In this document: one piece after another, positions 18,099 through 26,490 of the stretch
Position numbering within the stretch: the stretch's first letter is position 1
Layout of the letters: every line of letters starts with the position of its first letter
From: Actinomycetota bacterium
GTDB taxonomy: Bacteria > Actinomycetota > Acidimicrobiia > Acidimicrobiales > Ilumatobacteraceae
Assembly: GCA_009919275.1 (NCBI GenBank)
Contig: RGCG01000001.1
Span: 1 to 64,000 of the forward strand
DNA: 64,000 nucleotides
Reading direction: 5' to 3'
Translations under genes and position numbers: made by a program
Notes under the pieces: model-generated
Told to the model about the DNA's origin: nothing
Database searches by the model: none
Seen by the model: only the letters and a program-made list of their open reading frames with translations

Positions 18099-18905
18099 AT
18101 GGACGGGGTGAATGCGAACTGGCTCGAAAATGGGGCGGAAAATGGGGTCGAACGGCACGGCCGGTGGCTCGTTCGGGCAGTTGCGGAGACGGGGTCGACA
18201 AACGCCGACCTGCTCGCCCTCAGCGCCTCGGGGCTGCCCGATCGGGCGGTTTTGCGGACCGACCACCAAACCGCGGGTCGCGGGCGTCTGGGGCGCACGT
18301 GGCAGGCACCGCCCGGAACCAACCTGCTCGTCTCGATCCACTTCAGGAACGTTCCCGAACCGGTCCATCGTGTGACGCAACTGCTGGGTACCGCATGCGC
18401 GCTCGTGTTGCGCCGTGATTTCGAGGTACCTGCCGGTCTCAAGTGGCCGAACGATGTGGTTGTGACGAGAAACGGCATCGCAACCAAGATTGCGGGGATT
18501 CTCGCGCAAGCGGGAAGGGTGTCCGCGGACGGCCGCGTCGATGTTGTCGTCGGCATGGGGTTGAACGTCGGTTGGGCGCCACCGCCCGACGTAGCGCCCG
18601 CAACGTGCGTGACGGCCGAGGTCGATGTGTCCGAAACAACGCCCGAGCCGCATGCGGTTCTGCTGCGCATTCTCGATGTGTTCGACGAACTCGAAGCATT
18701 GGGAGATGACGAAGCTTTCGCGTCGTACGAAAACCTTCTCACGACATCCGGTTCAAAAGTCCGCTGCGACCTACCCGACGGTGTGGCGATCACCGGACGT
18801 GCGGTTGGCGTCGAGCGCGACGGTCGCCTACGGATTGTTGACGAATGTGCCGTCACGCACCGCATCGACACTGCCGACGTGGTGCATCTCCGCAACACCG
18901 ACTAG
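18099..18905 (+). CDS. birA: biotin-[acetyl-CoA-carboxylase] ligase
   Basis: 268 aa from the ATG at 18099. It makes biotinyl-AMP and attaches biotin to the AMKM lysine of carboxylases. Marks: ETGSTNADLL, the biotin/ATP loop QTAGRGRLGRTW, LKWPNDVVV and KIAGIL, then a C-terminal SH3-like domain. There is no N-terminal helix-turn-helix, so it is a monofunctional group I ligase and not a repressor. The neighbouring divergent gene encodes a biotinylated carboxylase subunit, a likely substrate. Confidence 0.92.
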   Translation: MDGVNANWLENGAENGVERHGRWLVRAVAETGSTNADLLALSASGLPDRAVLRTDHQTAGRGRLGRTWQAPPGTNLLVSIHFRNVPEPVHRVTQLLGTACALVLRRDFEVPAGLKWPNDVVVTRNGIATKIAGILAQAGRVSADGRVDVVVGMGLNVGWAPPPDVAPATCVTAEVDVSETTPEPHAVLLRILDVFDELEALGDDEAFASYENLLTTSGSKVRCDLPDGVAITGRAVGVERDGRLRIVDECAVTHRIDTADVVHLRNTD

Positions 18906-18923
18906 CGGCTACGTTGGTTTGAC

Positions 18924-19916
18924 GTGAAGGCAACGCGTTTCGTCATCGCCGCGTGTCTCGCGGCCGTCGTGGCTTTTGCGGGTGCGACGGGCCTCGTTTC
19001 CGGCGCGAAGAGCCAGATGAAGGACGTGAAGCGCAACACCGAGGTGGTTACCGACCTCGCAGCACCGAACCCCGAGTTCGAGAACTTTCTCCTGGTCGGG
19101 TCGGACAGTCGCGAGGGTATCGACCCGACCGAGTCCGACTTCAACGTCATCGGGTCCGCCGGCGACGTGGGTGGCCAACGCAGCGACACGATCATGGTTC
19201 TGCGCCACGAGAAGAAGACGAGCACACTTTCCATCACGTCGTTCCCCCGTGACCTGTGGGTGCGCATCGGAAACGGTGAGAAGTCGAACCGCATCAACGC
19301 GACGTACAACCTCGGCGCAGCGATGCTGGTTCGCACGGTCACCGCGAATTTCGGCATTCCCATCCACCACTACATCGAGGTCAATTTCCAGGGCTTCAAG
19401 GATCTCGTCAACGCCATCGGTGGTGTCACCTTGTGTGCGCCGTATCAGGCGCGCGACACGCACATCGGGCTGTGGGTCCGCAAGGGCTGTAACCGTCTCA
19501 CCGGTATCGGTGCCTTGCGCTATGCGCGAAGCCGCCACTACCAACAACGCATCAAGGGCGAGTGGGTGCTCGAAGGAACCGGTGACATCGGTCGTTCGGC
19601 GCGTCAGCGCGAGTTCATCACGCTGATGTTGCGACAGGCCGCGAAGTATGCGGCAGCGAATCCGTTCAAGGCAGGTGACGTCATCCACGCCGTCACCTCG
19701 ACCGTCACCGTCGACGCCAATCTCGACATGCCATCGTTCCTGAAGAGCATGCGTCCGGCCGCCGACGGCAACATCGCAAACTTCGGTCTCGAGGTGTACC
19801 AGGACACCGAAGCGGGCATGGCCGTGGTGAAGCTGGGTGGAAACTCGAAAGAGACACTCGCATTCTTCGCCGGGGTGGGGCCCCCTCCGGCTGGTCCGTC
19901 GGTTCCGGCGGGCTGA
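18924..19916 (+). CDS. LytR-CpsA-Psr (LCP) family cell-wall glycopolymer ligase
   Basis: 330 aa, GTG start 18 bases after birA. A short cytoplasmic tail is followed by one membrane helix (FVIAACLAAVVAFAGATGLV), then an extracellular LCP domain: NFLLVGSDSREG, the arginine-containing SFPRDLWVRI, NRINATYNLG, and ALRYARSRH. LCP proteins transfer undecaprenyl-linked glycopolymers such as teichoic acids or arabinogalactan to peptidoglycan. The C-terminus is a short Pro/Ala tail without the LytR_C domain. Confidence 0.9.
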   Translation: MKATRFVIAACLAAVVAFAGATGLVSGAKSQMKDVKRNTEVVTDLAAPNPEFENFLLVGSDSREGIDPTESDFNVIGSAGDVGGQRSDTIMVLRHEKKTSTLSITSFPRDLWVRIGNGEKSNRINATYNLGAAMLVRTVTANFGIPIHHYIEVNFQGFKDLVNAIGGVTLCAPYQARDTHIGLWVRKGCNRLTGIGALRYARSRHYQQRIKGEWVLEGTGDIGRSARQREFITLMLRQAAKYAAANPFKAGDVIHAVTSTVTVDANLDMPSFLKSMRPAADGNIANFGLEVYQDTEAGMAVVKLGGNSKETLAFFAGVGPPPAGPSVPAG

Positions 19917-19917
19917 C

Positions 19918-21903
19918 TCAGCGCACGCGGGCGAGAGCCCGAGCGAACTCGTCGGCCGCCGCAGGCTCGCCGATGCGGTTGCCCTGCAGGTGATCGCATC
20001 CGAGAACCCGCAGACGCTTCATCTGCTCCTCGGTACTGACCCACTCGGCCACGACGGTCATGTCGAGGGAGTGCGCGAGCTGAATGATCGAGCGCACGAT
20101 CGGGTCGTCGTAACCGTCGCGACCGATGTCGCGCACGAGTGAGCCATCGAGTTTCAGCACGTCGGCGGGGAAGTTGCGCAGCGACGAGAGCGAGGAAAAT
20201 CCGTTGCCAAAGTCGTCGATCGCAATGCGGATACCGGCGCGCTTCAGAGCGTTGATGCTGCGTCCTATGCCGGGGTTGTCGTCGAGCACGGTCTTTTCGA
20301 TCACCTCGACGACGAGTTGCCCGGCTTCGAGACCCGCGTCGCGGAGCGCCGTCAGCGTGCGGTCGACGAAAGACGAATCGGTGAGCTGTTTGGCCGACAC
20401 GTTGACGTGCAGTGCGAACGACCGGTCGACGAGGCCCGCATCCATCCATCCGCGGAGATCGGTGCATGCCCTCGAGATGACGAAGTCGCCGAGGGGTCCG
20501 ATCATCCCCGATTCTTCGGCGACCGGAATGAAGGTGGGTGGGGTGAGCTCTCCGCGTTCGGGGTGGTCCCAGCGCAGGTACGCCTCGACCCCGGCGTTGC
20601 GACCGGTGTGTGCCGACACGATGGGCTGATAGACGAGCCGCATCTGGCCGGTTGCCAGCGCCCGTTCGAGAGAGTTGGTGAGCACCACGCGTTCGCGAGC
20701 CTCGGCGCGCATCGCCTCGCTGTACACCTCGGCTCTGCCGCGTCCGCGCTGTTTGGCCCGGTACATCGCGGTATCGGCGTTGTTCAACAAAATCTGCGCC
20801 GTGTCCGCCGGAGAGTGTTCGGCGAGAAGTTGTTGGGTTGACATTGCGATGCCGATGCTCGCGCTTGTGAACACCTCGGTGCCCTGCAGCACCATTTGGC
20901 CGGTGACGGCCTGAAGAATGCGGTTCGCGATGTCGACGGCGATGTGCTCGTCGGTGACGCCGTCGCACAACACGACGAATTCATCACCCCCGTTGCGGGC
21001 GACGATGTCGGAGGGTCGCGTGGCGTTGACGATGCGCTTGGCGATGTTCGAGATGAGGACGTCGCCAACGTCGTGGCCCATCGTGTCATTCACGATCTTC
21101 AGGCGGTCGAGATCGACGAACATGACCGCACACCCCGACTTGAGCGTGCGGTCCTTTTCGAGTGCCTCGGCGAGGCGACGGAGGAAGAGAACACGGTTGG
21201 GTAGACCCGTACGCGCATCGTGGGTGGCCTGCCGGGTGAGTTCATCGTGCAATTGCTTTGTTTCGGTGATGTCGCGAGCGATTGCGCTGAAGTGTTGCAC
21301 CACGCCGGCCGGATCACGCACGACTTGAAGCGTGAGGGCGAGCGTGCGAACGATGCCGTCGGGACCGCGGAAGCCGACCTCGCCCATCCAGCGGTTCTCC
21401 TCGGGTGCGGCAAGGGAAGGCGAGGCGTTCAACACCTCGCGGGGTACCTGGTCGCGGATCGCGCGCAGGAACGTGTCGGCGACCGTGTCGTTGTCGGTGT
21501 CGCTCACACCAACAAGTTGTTTCGCACCGTCGTTGCAAAAGAGCATCCGACCCGCGCGGTCGAAAACCAACACCGCATCTGCGCTGACATCGAGAAGGCC
21601 GACGAGTTGTTCTGACAACGTGCGTCTCGTGACCATGTCGGTGTGGTCGGCCGCTGTTCCGACGTAGCCACTGAGCTTCCCCGACGTGTCGCGCACGGGC
21701 TCGAGATGAAGCGAGATCCAGCGCTCATCACCGTCGGACGACAGCAGCCGGAACTCATGGGTGAAGGCGCCGGCGAGTGAACGAGTTTCTTCCCATGATC
21801 GTTCCGCGGCGGCTCGCTCCGTCGGCGATGCGTTCACCCACGGTGCCGAACCCACCACCATCGGTGTGCCACCAAGCACGAGCGCACGAAATGCGTCGTT
21901 CAC
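19918..21903 (-). CDS. PAS-PAS-GGDEF-EAL cyclic-di-GMP signalling protein, 5' end incomplete
   Basis: 661 aa from the GTG at 21903. Order: first PAS (to about 90), second PAS (about 95-215), GGDEF (225-385), EAL (400-650). The cyclase site RNGGDEF is intact and has the inhibitory RxxD five residues before it (RPSD). In the EAL domain the signature is EAY, and VAEGVE is VAEWVS, but EVIE, DDFGNG, KLD and the QG near the end remain, so hydrolysis may persist. No membrane segment. The first PAS clearly continues about 25 residues upstream (PVAVCETDPDGRLRAVNDAF), where there is no ATG, GTG, TTG or CTG before a stop at 22012. The gene may be truncated at its 5' end. Confidence 0.82.
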   Translation of the reverse strand: MNDAFRALVLGGTPMVVGSAPWVNASPTERAAAERSWEETRSLAGAFTHEFRLLSSDGDERWISLHLEPVRDTSGKLSGYVGTAADHTDMVTRRTLSEQLVGLLDVSADAVLVFDRAGRMLFCNDGAKQLVGVSDTDNDTVADTFLRAIRDQVPREVLNASPSLAAPEENRWMGEVGFRGPDGIVRTLALTLQVVRDPAGVVQHFSAIARDITETKQLHDELTRQATHDARTGLPNRVLFLRRLAEALEKDRTLKSGCAVMFVDLDRLKIVNDTMGHDVGDVLISNIAKRIVNATRPSDIVARNGGDEFVVLCDGVTDEHIAVDIANRILQAVTGQMVLQGTEVFTSASIGIAMSTQQLLAEHSPADTAQILLNNADTAMYRAKQRGRGRAEVYSEAMRAEARERVVLTNSLERALATGQMRLVYQPIVSAHTGRNAGVEAYLRWDHPERGELTPPTFIPVAEESGMIGPLGDFVISRACTDLRGWMDAGLVDRSFALHVNVSAKQLTDSSFVDRTLTALRDAGLEAGQLVVEVIEKTVLDDNPGIGRSINALKRAGIRIAIDDFGNGFSSLSSLRNFPADVLKLDGSLVRDIGRDGYDDPIVRSIIQLAHSLDMTVVAEWVSTEEQMKRLRVLGCDHLQGNRIGEPAAADEFARALARVR

Positions 21904-22040
21904 CGCGCGAAGTCGGCCGTCGGGGTCGGTCTCGCAGACGGCGACGGGGAAGGAAGCGAGAACGCGGTCGATTCCCCAAGTTTTGCACCCGATTCGGGTG
22001 GCACCGCGGATTCAGGCGGTGACGGTTCGGGAAGCGCGGT

Positions 22041-22685
22041 TCAGGAAGTGAAGGTGACGGCAGCCGCCTCGATGGCCGCGGCGTAGATGGCATCCTGCAT
22101 GGCGACCCCGTCGTCACCGTTTTGAACCTCGAGTACCTGGTCGAGGGCATACAGCGAGAGCGAGTAGGCGTGTGTTTCACCTTCCGGTGGGCACGGACCG
22201 CTGAAGCCGATCGTGCCGGCGAAGTTCTTCGCCTGAACGGCGTTGGGGTCGACGCTTCCCGCCAACAGGGCCGTTGTCGAGGGGTCGATGTTCGCCACCA
22301 CCCAGTGCGTGTCGTCGGGTGCGTCCTCGTCGATGAGGACGAGGGCGAGAGACTTGGTGCCCTCGGGGACGCCCGTCCACGAGATCTCGGGGGATGCTTC
22401 AGGCCCGACACAGCGGTACCGGGTTGGGATTGTGTCGCCGTCGGCCCATGGGGCCGTGAGCGTGAGAACGCTCGATGATCCATCATCAAGCGTCGTGTCG
22501 AGGGTTGCGGACTCGCCACCATCGAGGACGGCAAGCGTCGTTTCGGGGGCAATTGTCGTGGTTGTGAGTGACGAGGCGATCTGGGCATCGGAGGGAAGCT
22601 TCATCTCGCGACCATCGTCCGAACTGCACGCGGCGAACAGGGTGGTGCAAAGAACGGCGAACACGACGGGGCGACGACCACGCAT
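22041..22685 (-). CDS. YbhB/YbcL (PEBP, Raf-kinase-inhibitor-like) lipoprotein
   Basis: 214 aa. The N-terminus is a lipoprotein signal (VVFAVLCTTLFAAC, with the Cys as the lipid-modified residue), then a Thr/Ser-rich linker and a PEBP domain from about residue 70: GPEASPEISWTGVPEGTKSLALV, DEDAPDDTHWVVANI, YSGPCPP-like FSGPCPPEG and HAYSLSLYALD. Bacterial members bind small anionic ligands; the role is unknown. It lies 137 bases upstream of the GGDEF/EAL gene on the same strand and may share its transcript. Confidence 0.88.
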   Translation of the reverse strand: MRGRRPVVFAVLCTTLFAACSSDDGREMKLPSDAQIASSLTTTTIAPETTLAVLDGGESATLDTTLDDGSSSVLTLTAPWADGDTIPTRYRCVGPEASPEISWTGVPEGTKSLALVLIDEDAPDDTHWVVANIDPSTTALLAGSVDPNAVQAKNFAGTIGFSGPCPPEGETHAYSLSLYALDQVLEVQNGDDGVAMQDAIYAAAIEAAAVTFTS

Positions 22686-22724
22686 ACGCCGAGCCTATGG
22701 GACCCGCCAGTAGCCTGACACGCC

Positions 22725-23666
22725 ATGGACGGCGAGCAACTGTGTCTCCTCACGGTGCACGCGCATCCCGACGACGAGGCGTCAAAGGGCGCCCCGACCC
22801 TGGCCAAGTACGGTGCCGATGGCGTACGGACGGTGCTCGTTTGTTGCACGGGTGGCGAAGAAGGCGATGTGAACAACCCACGCCTGAAAGAGCCGGGACA
22901 ACCGTTCCACGGTCTCGAGGGCGAAGCGGAGAAGTCGCTCCTCGCCACAATGCGTCCGCTCGAGCTCGCCAGGTCAGCCGCGGTGATCGGGTTCCACTCG
23001 GTTCACATGCTCGGTTACCGCGACTCGGGCATGCAGGGGGCCGACTCGAACAATCATCCCGAGTGTTTTCACATGGCGCCTCTCGATGCCGCGACCGAGC
23101 GCCTCGTTCGCATCATCCGCGCCGAGCGTCCGCAGGTGATCATCACCTACAACGACGATCAGTCGAGCTATCCGCATCCCGACCACCTGAAGGTCCACGA
23201 CATTTCCATCGCCGCCTTCCAACGTGCCGGCGACCCGATGTGGTATCCCGATTCCGGCCCCGTGTGGCAACCCGCCAAGATGTACTACACCCTCTGGTCG
23301 CGCATGCGACTGATGGCGTTGCACGAGGGAATGCTGAAGCATCGCGGCGAGTCGCCGTTCGACGAAAAGTGGCTGAGCCGAGCAAACCAAGACTGGCGGA
23401 TCACGACCCGTTTGCACGTCGGCGACTACATGTATGCCCGGTCGGGCGCACTGCGTGCCCACGAAACCCAAATCGACCCCGACGAACCCTTCTGGTTCGG
23501 CCTGTCCGACGAACAACTCGCCGAGATTTACCCCTGGGAAGACTGGGTCCTCGCCCGCAGCATCGTCGACGGACCACAACCCGGAACCTACGAAGACGAT
23601 CTTTTCTCGGGCGTGCGGGGTGGCACGTCAGCGATCGACCTCACTCCTCTCGAGCGGTTGCCGTAG
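22725..23666 (+). CDS. mca: mycothiol S-conjugate amidase
   Basis: 313 aa. LmbE/PIG-L-type zinc hydrolase. It cleaves mycothiol S-conjugates to glucosaminyl-inositol and a mercapturic acid in detoxification. The zinc site is seen in TVHAHPDDEASKG and YPHPDHLKVHD; MLGYRDSGM and the C-terminal WFGLSDEQLAEIYPWEDW region fit Mca better than the deacetylase MshB. The presence of this gene implies a mycothiol-producing actinomycete. A small gene follows 3 bases after the stop. Confidence 0.9.
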   Translation: MDGEQLCLLTVHAHPDDEASKGAPTLAKYGADGVRTVLVCCTGGEEGDVNNPRLKEPGQPFHGLEGEAEKSLLATMRPLELARSAAVIGFHSVHMLGYRDSGMQGADSNNHPECFHMAPLDAATERLVRIIRAERPQVIITYNDDQSSYPHPDHLKVHDISIAAFQRAGDPMWYPDSGPVWQPAKMYYTLWSRMRLMALHEGMLKHRGESPFDEKWLSRANQDWRITTRLHVGDYMYARSGALRAHETQIDPDEPFWFGLSDEQLAEIYPWEDWVLARSIVDGPQPGTYEDDLFSGVRGGTSAIDLTPLERLP

Positions 23667-23669
23667 GGG

Positions 23670-23915
23670 ATGGGCATGGCGAAAGAGTCGAGCATTCAGT
23701 ACCGAGTGGCGAAGAGCAAGAAGGAAGAAGTCGTCGATGGTCCCGACGACGCCGAGGTCGTTGTTTCGATCGCGGCGACCGACCTCGAGCTCGGCGCAAA
23801 CGTTGCCTACATGCGCGGGAAACTGAAGGCAACAGGCCATACGGGCGTTCTGTTGCGTGCGCTTGCGAGTGGTGAGATCGACCGCGGTCTCACCGCAGTC
23901 GCATCGCGTCTCTGA
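23670..23915 (+). CDS. small conserved-looking protein downstream of mca
   Basis: 81 aa (79 if the second ATG at 23676 is used). I do not recognise a family. It has an acidic, lysine-rich first third (SKKEEVVDGPDDAE), a hydrophobic strand (VVVSIAATDLELG), and a helical end with GHTGVLLRALASGEIDRGL. No signal peptide or membrane helix. Tight spacing after mca suggests co-translation. Its last 26 bases overlap the 3' end of the convergent YdjC gene. Confidence 0.65.
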   Translation: MGMAKESSIQYRVAKSKKEEVVDGPDDAEVVVSIAATDLELGANVAYMRGKLKATGHTGVLLRALASGEIDRGLTAVASRL

Positions 23916-24741
23916 CGCGTCGGTAGCCCACCATCACCGCGCCTGATTGTTCGATTGCCTCGCGCAGCGTCGGGTCGTTCACGACGAAGTTGTGGTCTTC
24001 GATCCAGCCGAGCGACACGTCGCCGAGTGCGCGCACCTCGGCGGTGTCGATCGCGGGTTGAACGTGGATTTCGGTGATTCCCGGCCGCAGGTCGGACAAG
24101 TCGCCCAACACGCGTTCACGACTGCCCGCCCGCCAATCGTGGTTGAAATAGTCGGGAAAGACGACGCCCTCGTCGCTGGCGAGTTTGCGGAAAGGGAAAC
24201 CGGCATCGCGTTCGTCGATTGTCGAGGGCAGTCGGATGGGCAGTCGGAACTCGACCGCGAGGTCGAGATAGATGTCGAAGAACTCGGGACGCAGGGTGAT
24301 CGCGGTGAGATGCGGTGCGAGGTGGGTGACGTCGATTCCCCATGCAATTGCGCGCTCGATTTGTGCGCGGCATTCACGACGCACCTCGGCGGGGTCGGCG
24401 TGGTCCCACAGGTCCTCGATGCTGCTGGGAAAACCACCGTCACCCGAAAGAAGTGAAGGTGCATGTGTGATTGGACCCCAGCGCAGATTGTCGTGTTCGG
24501 CATTCAGCGTGAGATGCACACCGATGTCTTCACCGCGGTACATGTTGGCGGCGTGACGCGCCCACGGCGCGGGCACCATCAGCGACGCACATGTCGCCAC
24601 ACCCTTGCGCAAGGCGTCGTACACGCCGACATTCGCGGCGTGGCACGAGCCGAGGTCGTCGCAAGACAGGATGACTGCCCGCGCGTCGCGCGACAGACCC
24701 ATGGCCTCGAGCAGGTCCGCATCGTGGGTGTGTTGCGTCAT
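23890..24741 (-). CDS. ChbG/YdjC-family carbohydrate deacetylase
   Basis: 283 aa. The family removes N-acetyl groups from oligosaccharides with a metal bound by Asp and two His. I see SCDDLGSCHAANVGVYDAL (DD metal motif), GVHLTLNAEHDN, and HLAPHLTAITLRPEFFDIYL. The usual NADDFG is SCDDLG. The C-terminal segment EIHVQPAID and the last 50 residues complete a polysaccharide-deacetylase-like barrel. Cytoplasmic by sequence. Convergent with the small gene after mca. Confidence 0.85.
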   Translation of the reverse strand: MTQHTHDADLLEAMGLSRDARAVILSCDDLGSCHAANVGVYDALRKGVATCASLMVPAPWARHAANMYRGEDIGVHLTLNAEHDNLRWGPITHAPSLLSGDGGFPSSIEDLWDHADPAEVRRECRAQIERAIAWGIDVTHLAPHLTAITLRPEFFDIYLDLAVEFRLPIRLPSTIDERDAGFPFRKLASDEGVVFPDYFNHDWRAGSRERVLGDLSDLRPGITEIHVQPAIDTAEVRALGDVSLGWIEDHNFVVNDPTLREAIEQSGAVMVGYRRVRDAMRLR

Positions 24742-24760
24742 CGATCACAAACTAGTCGTG

Positions 24761-25273
24761 TCAGCACGCGCCCCACAGTCCCCGGCCCGCGTCCTGTGCC
24801 TCCCATGCCGCGGCGGCGAAGTCGGACTCATGCGTTGTGTTCGGTTCGAATGGGTAAGGACGAGCGAAACCGAGACGAACGAGTTCAAGGTTGAAAAAGA
24901 CATTCGTGTCGGTGAGGTACACGTAGGCGAGAAGACGTCCGTACCGGTCGCGCGCTTCGACATCTCGCACGAGGCGCACGCGCGTCCCCTTCGTCATCAC
25001 GCTTTTCGTGAAGTCCGACGCTTCGGGGCCCCAGCACTGAACCCCCTTGGTCGGGTGCTGCGTCTCGGGTGTGTCGACCCCGATGAGACGCACCTTTTCC
25101 TTCGTGTCCCCGATTTGGACGGTCAATGTGTCGCCGTCGGCAACGGAGACGACGACGCCCGCGTTGGCGAAGGTTGCCGATTCGGAGCCGGACGACGAAG
25201 GGCTTCCACCGCACGCCACTGCTGTCGCGGCACACAATGCCGCAGTGGTGAGGCAGCGGACCGTGCGCGTCAG
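24761..25273 (-). CDS. secreted thermonuclease-like (SNase) lipoprotein
   Basis: About 170 aa. The mature domain has the staphylococcal-nuclease motifs VSVADGDTLTVQ, VRLIGVDTPET and RDVEARDRYGRLLAYVYL with the catalytic Arg/Glu/Arg set. It starts with a short export signal ending AATAVACGG, suggesting a lipoprotein. No ATG, GTG or TTG lies at a suitable place. CTG at 25273 overlaps the thiolase stop as CTGA and would give a well-formed signal peptide, so I use it. A later TTG would leave a very short leader. Likely co-translated with the thiolase. Confidence 0.75.
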   Translation of the reverse strand: MTRTVRCLTTAALCAATAVACGGSPSSSGSESATFANAGVVVSVADGDTLTVQIGDTKEKVRLIGVDTPETQHPTKGVQCWGPEASDFTKSVMTKGTRVRLVRDVEARDRYGRLLAYVYLTDTNVFFNLELVRLGFARPYPFEPNTTHESDFAAAAWEAQDAGRGLWGAC

Positions 25274-26457
25274 ATGCGTTCGATGAGCGTTCCCGTACCG
25301 AGGCCGCCACCGCAGCACATCGAGATGATGCCGTAGCGGCCACCCGTGCGCTCGAGTTCGTACAGCGACTTCGTCATGAGGAACGCACCCGTTGCTCCGA
25401 GCGGATGACCGAGCGCAATCGCGCCCCCGTTCGGATTGGTGGTCTCGGGGTTGGCGCCAGTTGCTTTGGCCCACGCGAGAACGACCGATGCGAATGCTTC
25501 GTTGATCTCGAAGTTGTCGATCTGGTCGATCGTGAGTCCGTTGCGCGCGAGAAGACGCTTCGTCGCGTCGATGGGTCCTTCAAGCATGAGAACGGGGTCG
25601 ACACCGACCAGGCAGGTGTCGACGATGCGGGCACGGGCCTTCAGGCCGAGGGCCTGTGCGCGTGACGCCGTCATCATCAACACGGCCGCGGCTCCGTCGG
25701 AGATCTGCGACGAGTTGCCTGCGGTGTGCACGCCGTTTTCGCGGGCAACCGGCTTCAGGCCCGCGAGTGCTTCGCGGGTGGTGTCACGCATGCCCTCGTC
25801 ACGGTTGACCTTGTGGAAGGTTCCCGATGGCTTGCCCTCTTCGTTCAGGTCGGGTGCGGTGACCTCGACCCACTGTCCTGCGAATCGGTCTTCGGCCCAG
25901 GCGCGCGCGGCGCGCTGTTGGCTCTGGAAACCGAAAGCATCGGTGTCGTCACGCGTGATGCCGAACTTGTCGGCGATTCGCTCGGCTCCTTCGAACTGCG
26001 AGGTGGCTTCGTACTGTCCGAAGTACGTTTTCGGAATCGGAACACCGAGGCCGAGTTTCTTCGACGAGTTGATGCCGATCGGGATGCGGCTCATCACTTC
26101 GACACCGCAAGCGATGGACACATCGACGACGCCGCTTGCCACGAGCGAAGTTGCGAGGTTGGTGGCTTGTTGCGACGATCCACACTGCGTGTCGACCGTG
26201 GTGGCGGCGGTCGACAGGGGGAGGCCCGCGGCCAACCACGACGTGCGGGTGATGTTGAAGCTTTGCTCGCCGACCTGGCTGACGCAGCCTCCGACGACCT
26301 GTTCGATTGCCGCCGGATCGATACCCGATCGTTCGACGATCGCTTTCTGTGCGACACCGAGAAGTTCGGCCGGGTGCATGCTGGACAATCCACCGCCGCG
26401 GCGGCCGATGGGGGTGCGTACTGCGTCGACGATGACGACGTCTTCTCTGCTGCTCAT
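25270..26457 (-). CDS. acetyl-CoA C-acyltransferase (thiolase)
   Basis: 395 aa, the usual thiolase length. Catalytic residues are visible: the nucleophile Cys in TVDTQCGSSQQ, the His in IALGHPLGATGAF and the second Cys in ISMCCGGGLGTGTL. It carries out the last thiolytic step of beta-oxidation or an acetoacetyl-CoA condensation; the sequence does not separate these. Chain length unknown. Divergent from nudC with 33 bases between. Confidence 0.92.
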   Translation of the reverse strand: MSSREDVVIVDAVRTPIGRRGGGLSSMHPAELLGVAQKAIVERSGIDPAAIEQVVGGCVSQVGEQSFNITRTSWLAAGLPLSTAATTVDTQCGSSQQATNLATSLVASGVVDVSIACGVEVMSRIPIGINSSKKLGLGVPIPKTYFGQYEATSQFEGAERIADKFGITRDDTDAFGFQSQQRAARAWAEDRFAGQWVEVTAPDLNEEGKPSGTFHKVNRDEGMRDTTREALAGLKPVARENGVHTAGNSSQISDGAAAVLMMTASRAQALGLKARARIVDTCLVGVDPVLMLEGPIDATKRLLARNGLTIDQIDNFEINEAFASVVLAWAKATGANPETTNPNGGAIALGHPLGATGAFLMTKSLYELERTGGRYGIISMCCGGGLGTGTLIERI

Positions 26458-26490
26458 ATCGCCATCCTATGCAGGTACCGTGGACGGCGT

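Noticed and set aside
19604-20968. 454-aa minus-strand ORF overlapping the GGDEF/EAL gene
   Set aside because: Very Arg/His-rich frame-shifted shadow of the EAL domain and LCP gene; no motif.
22568-23875. 435-aa plus-strand ORF overlapping mca
   Set aside because: Arg-rich out-of-frame reading of mca, which itself has all zinc-site residues.
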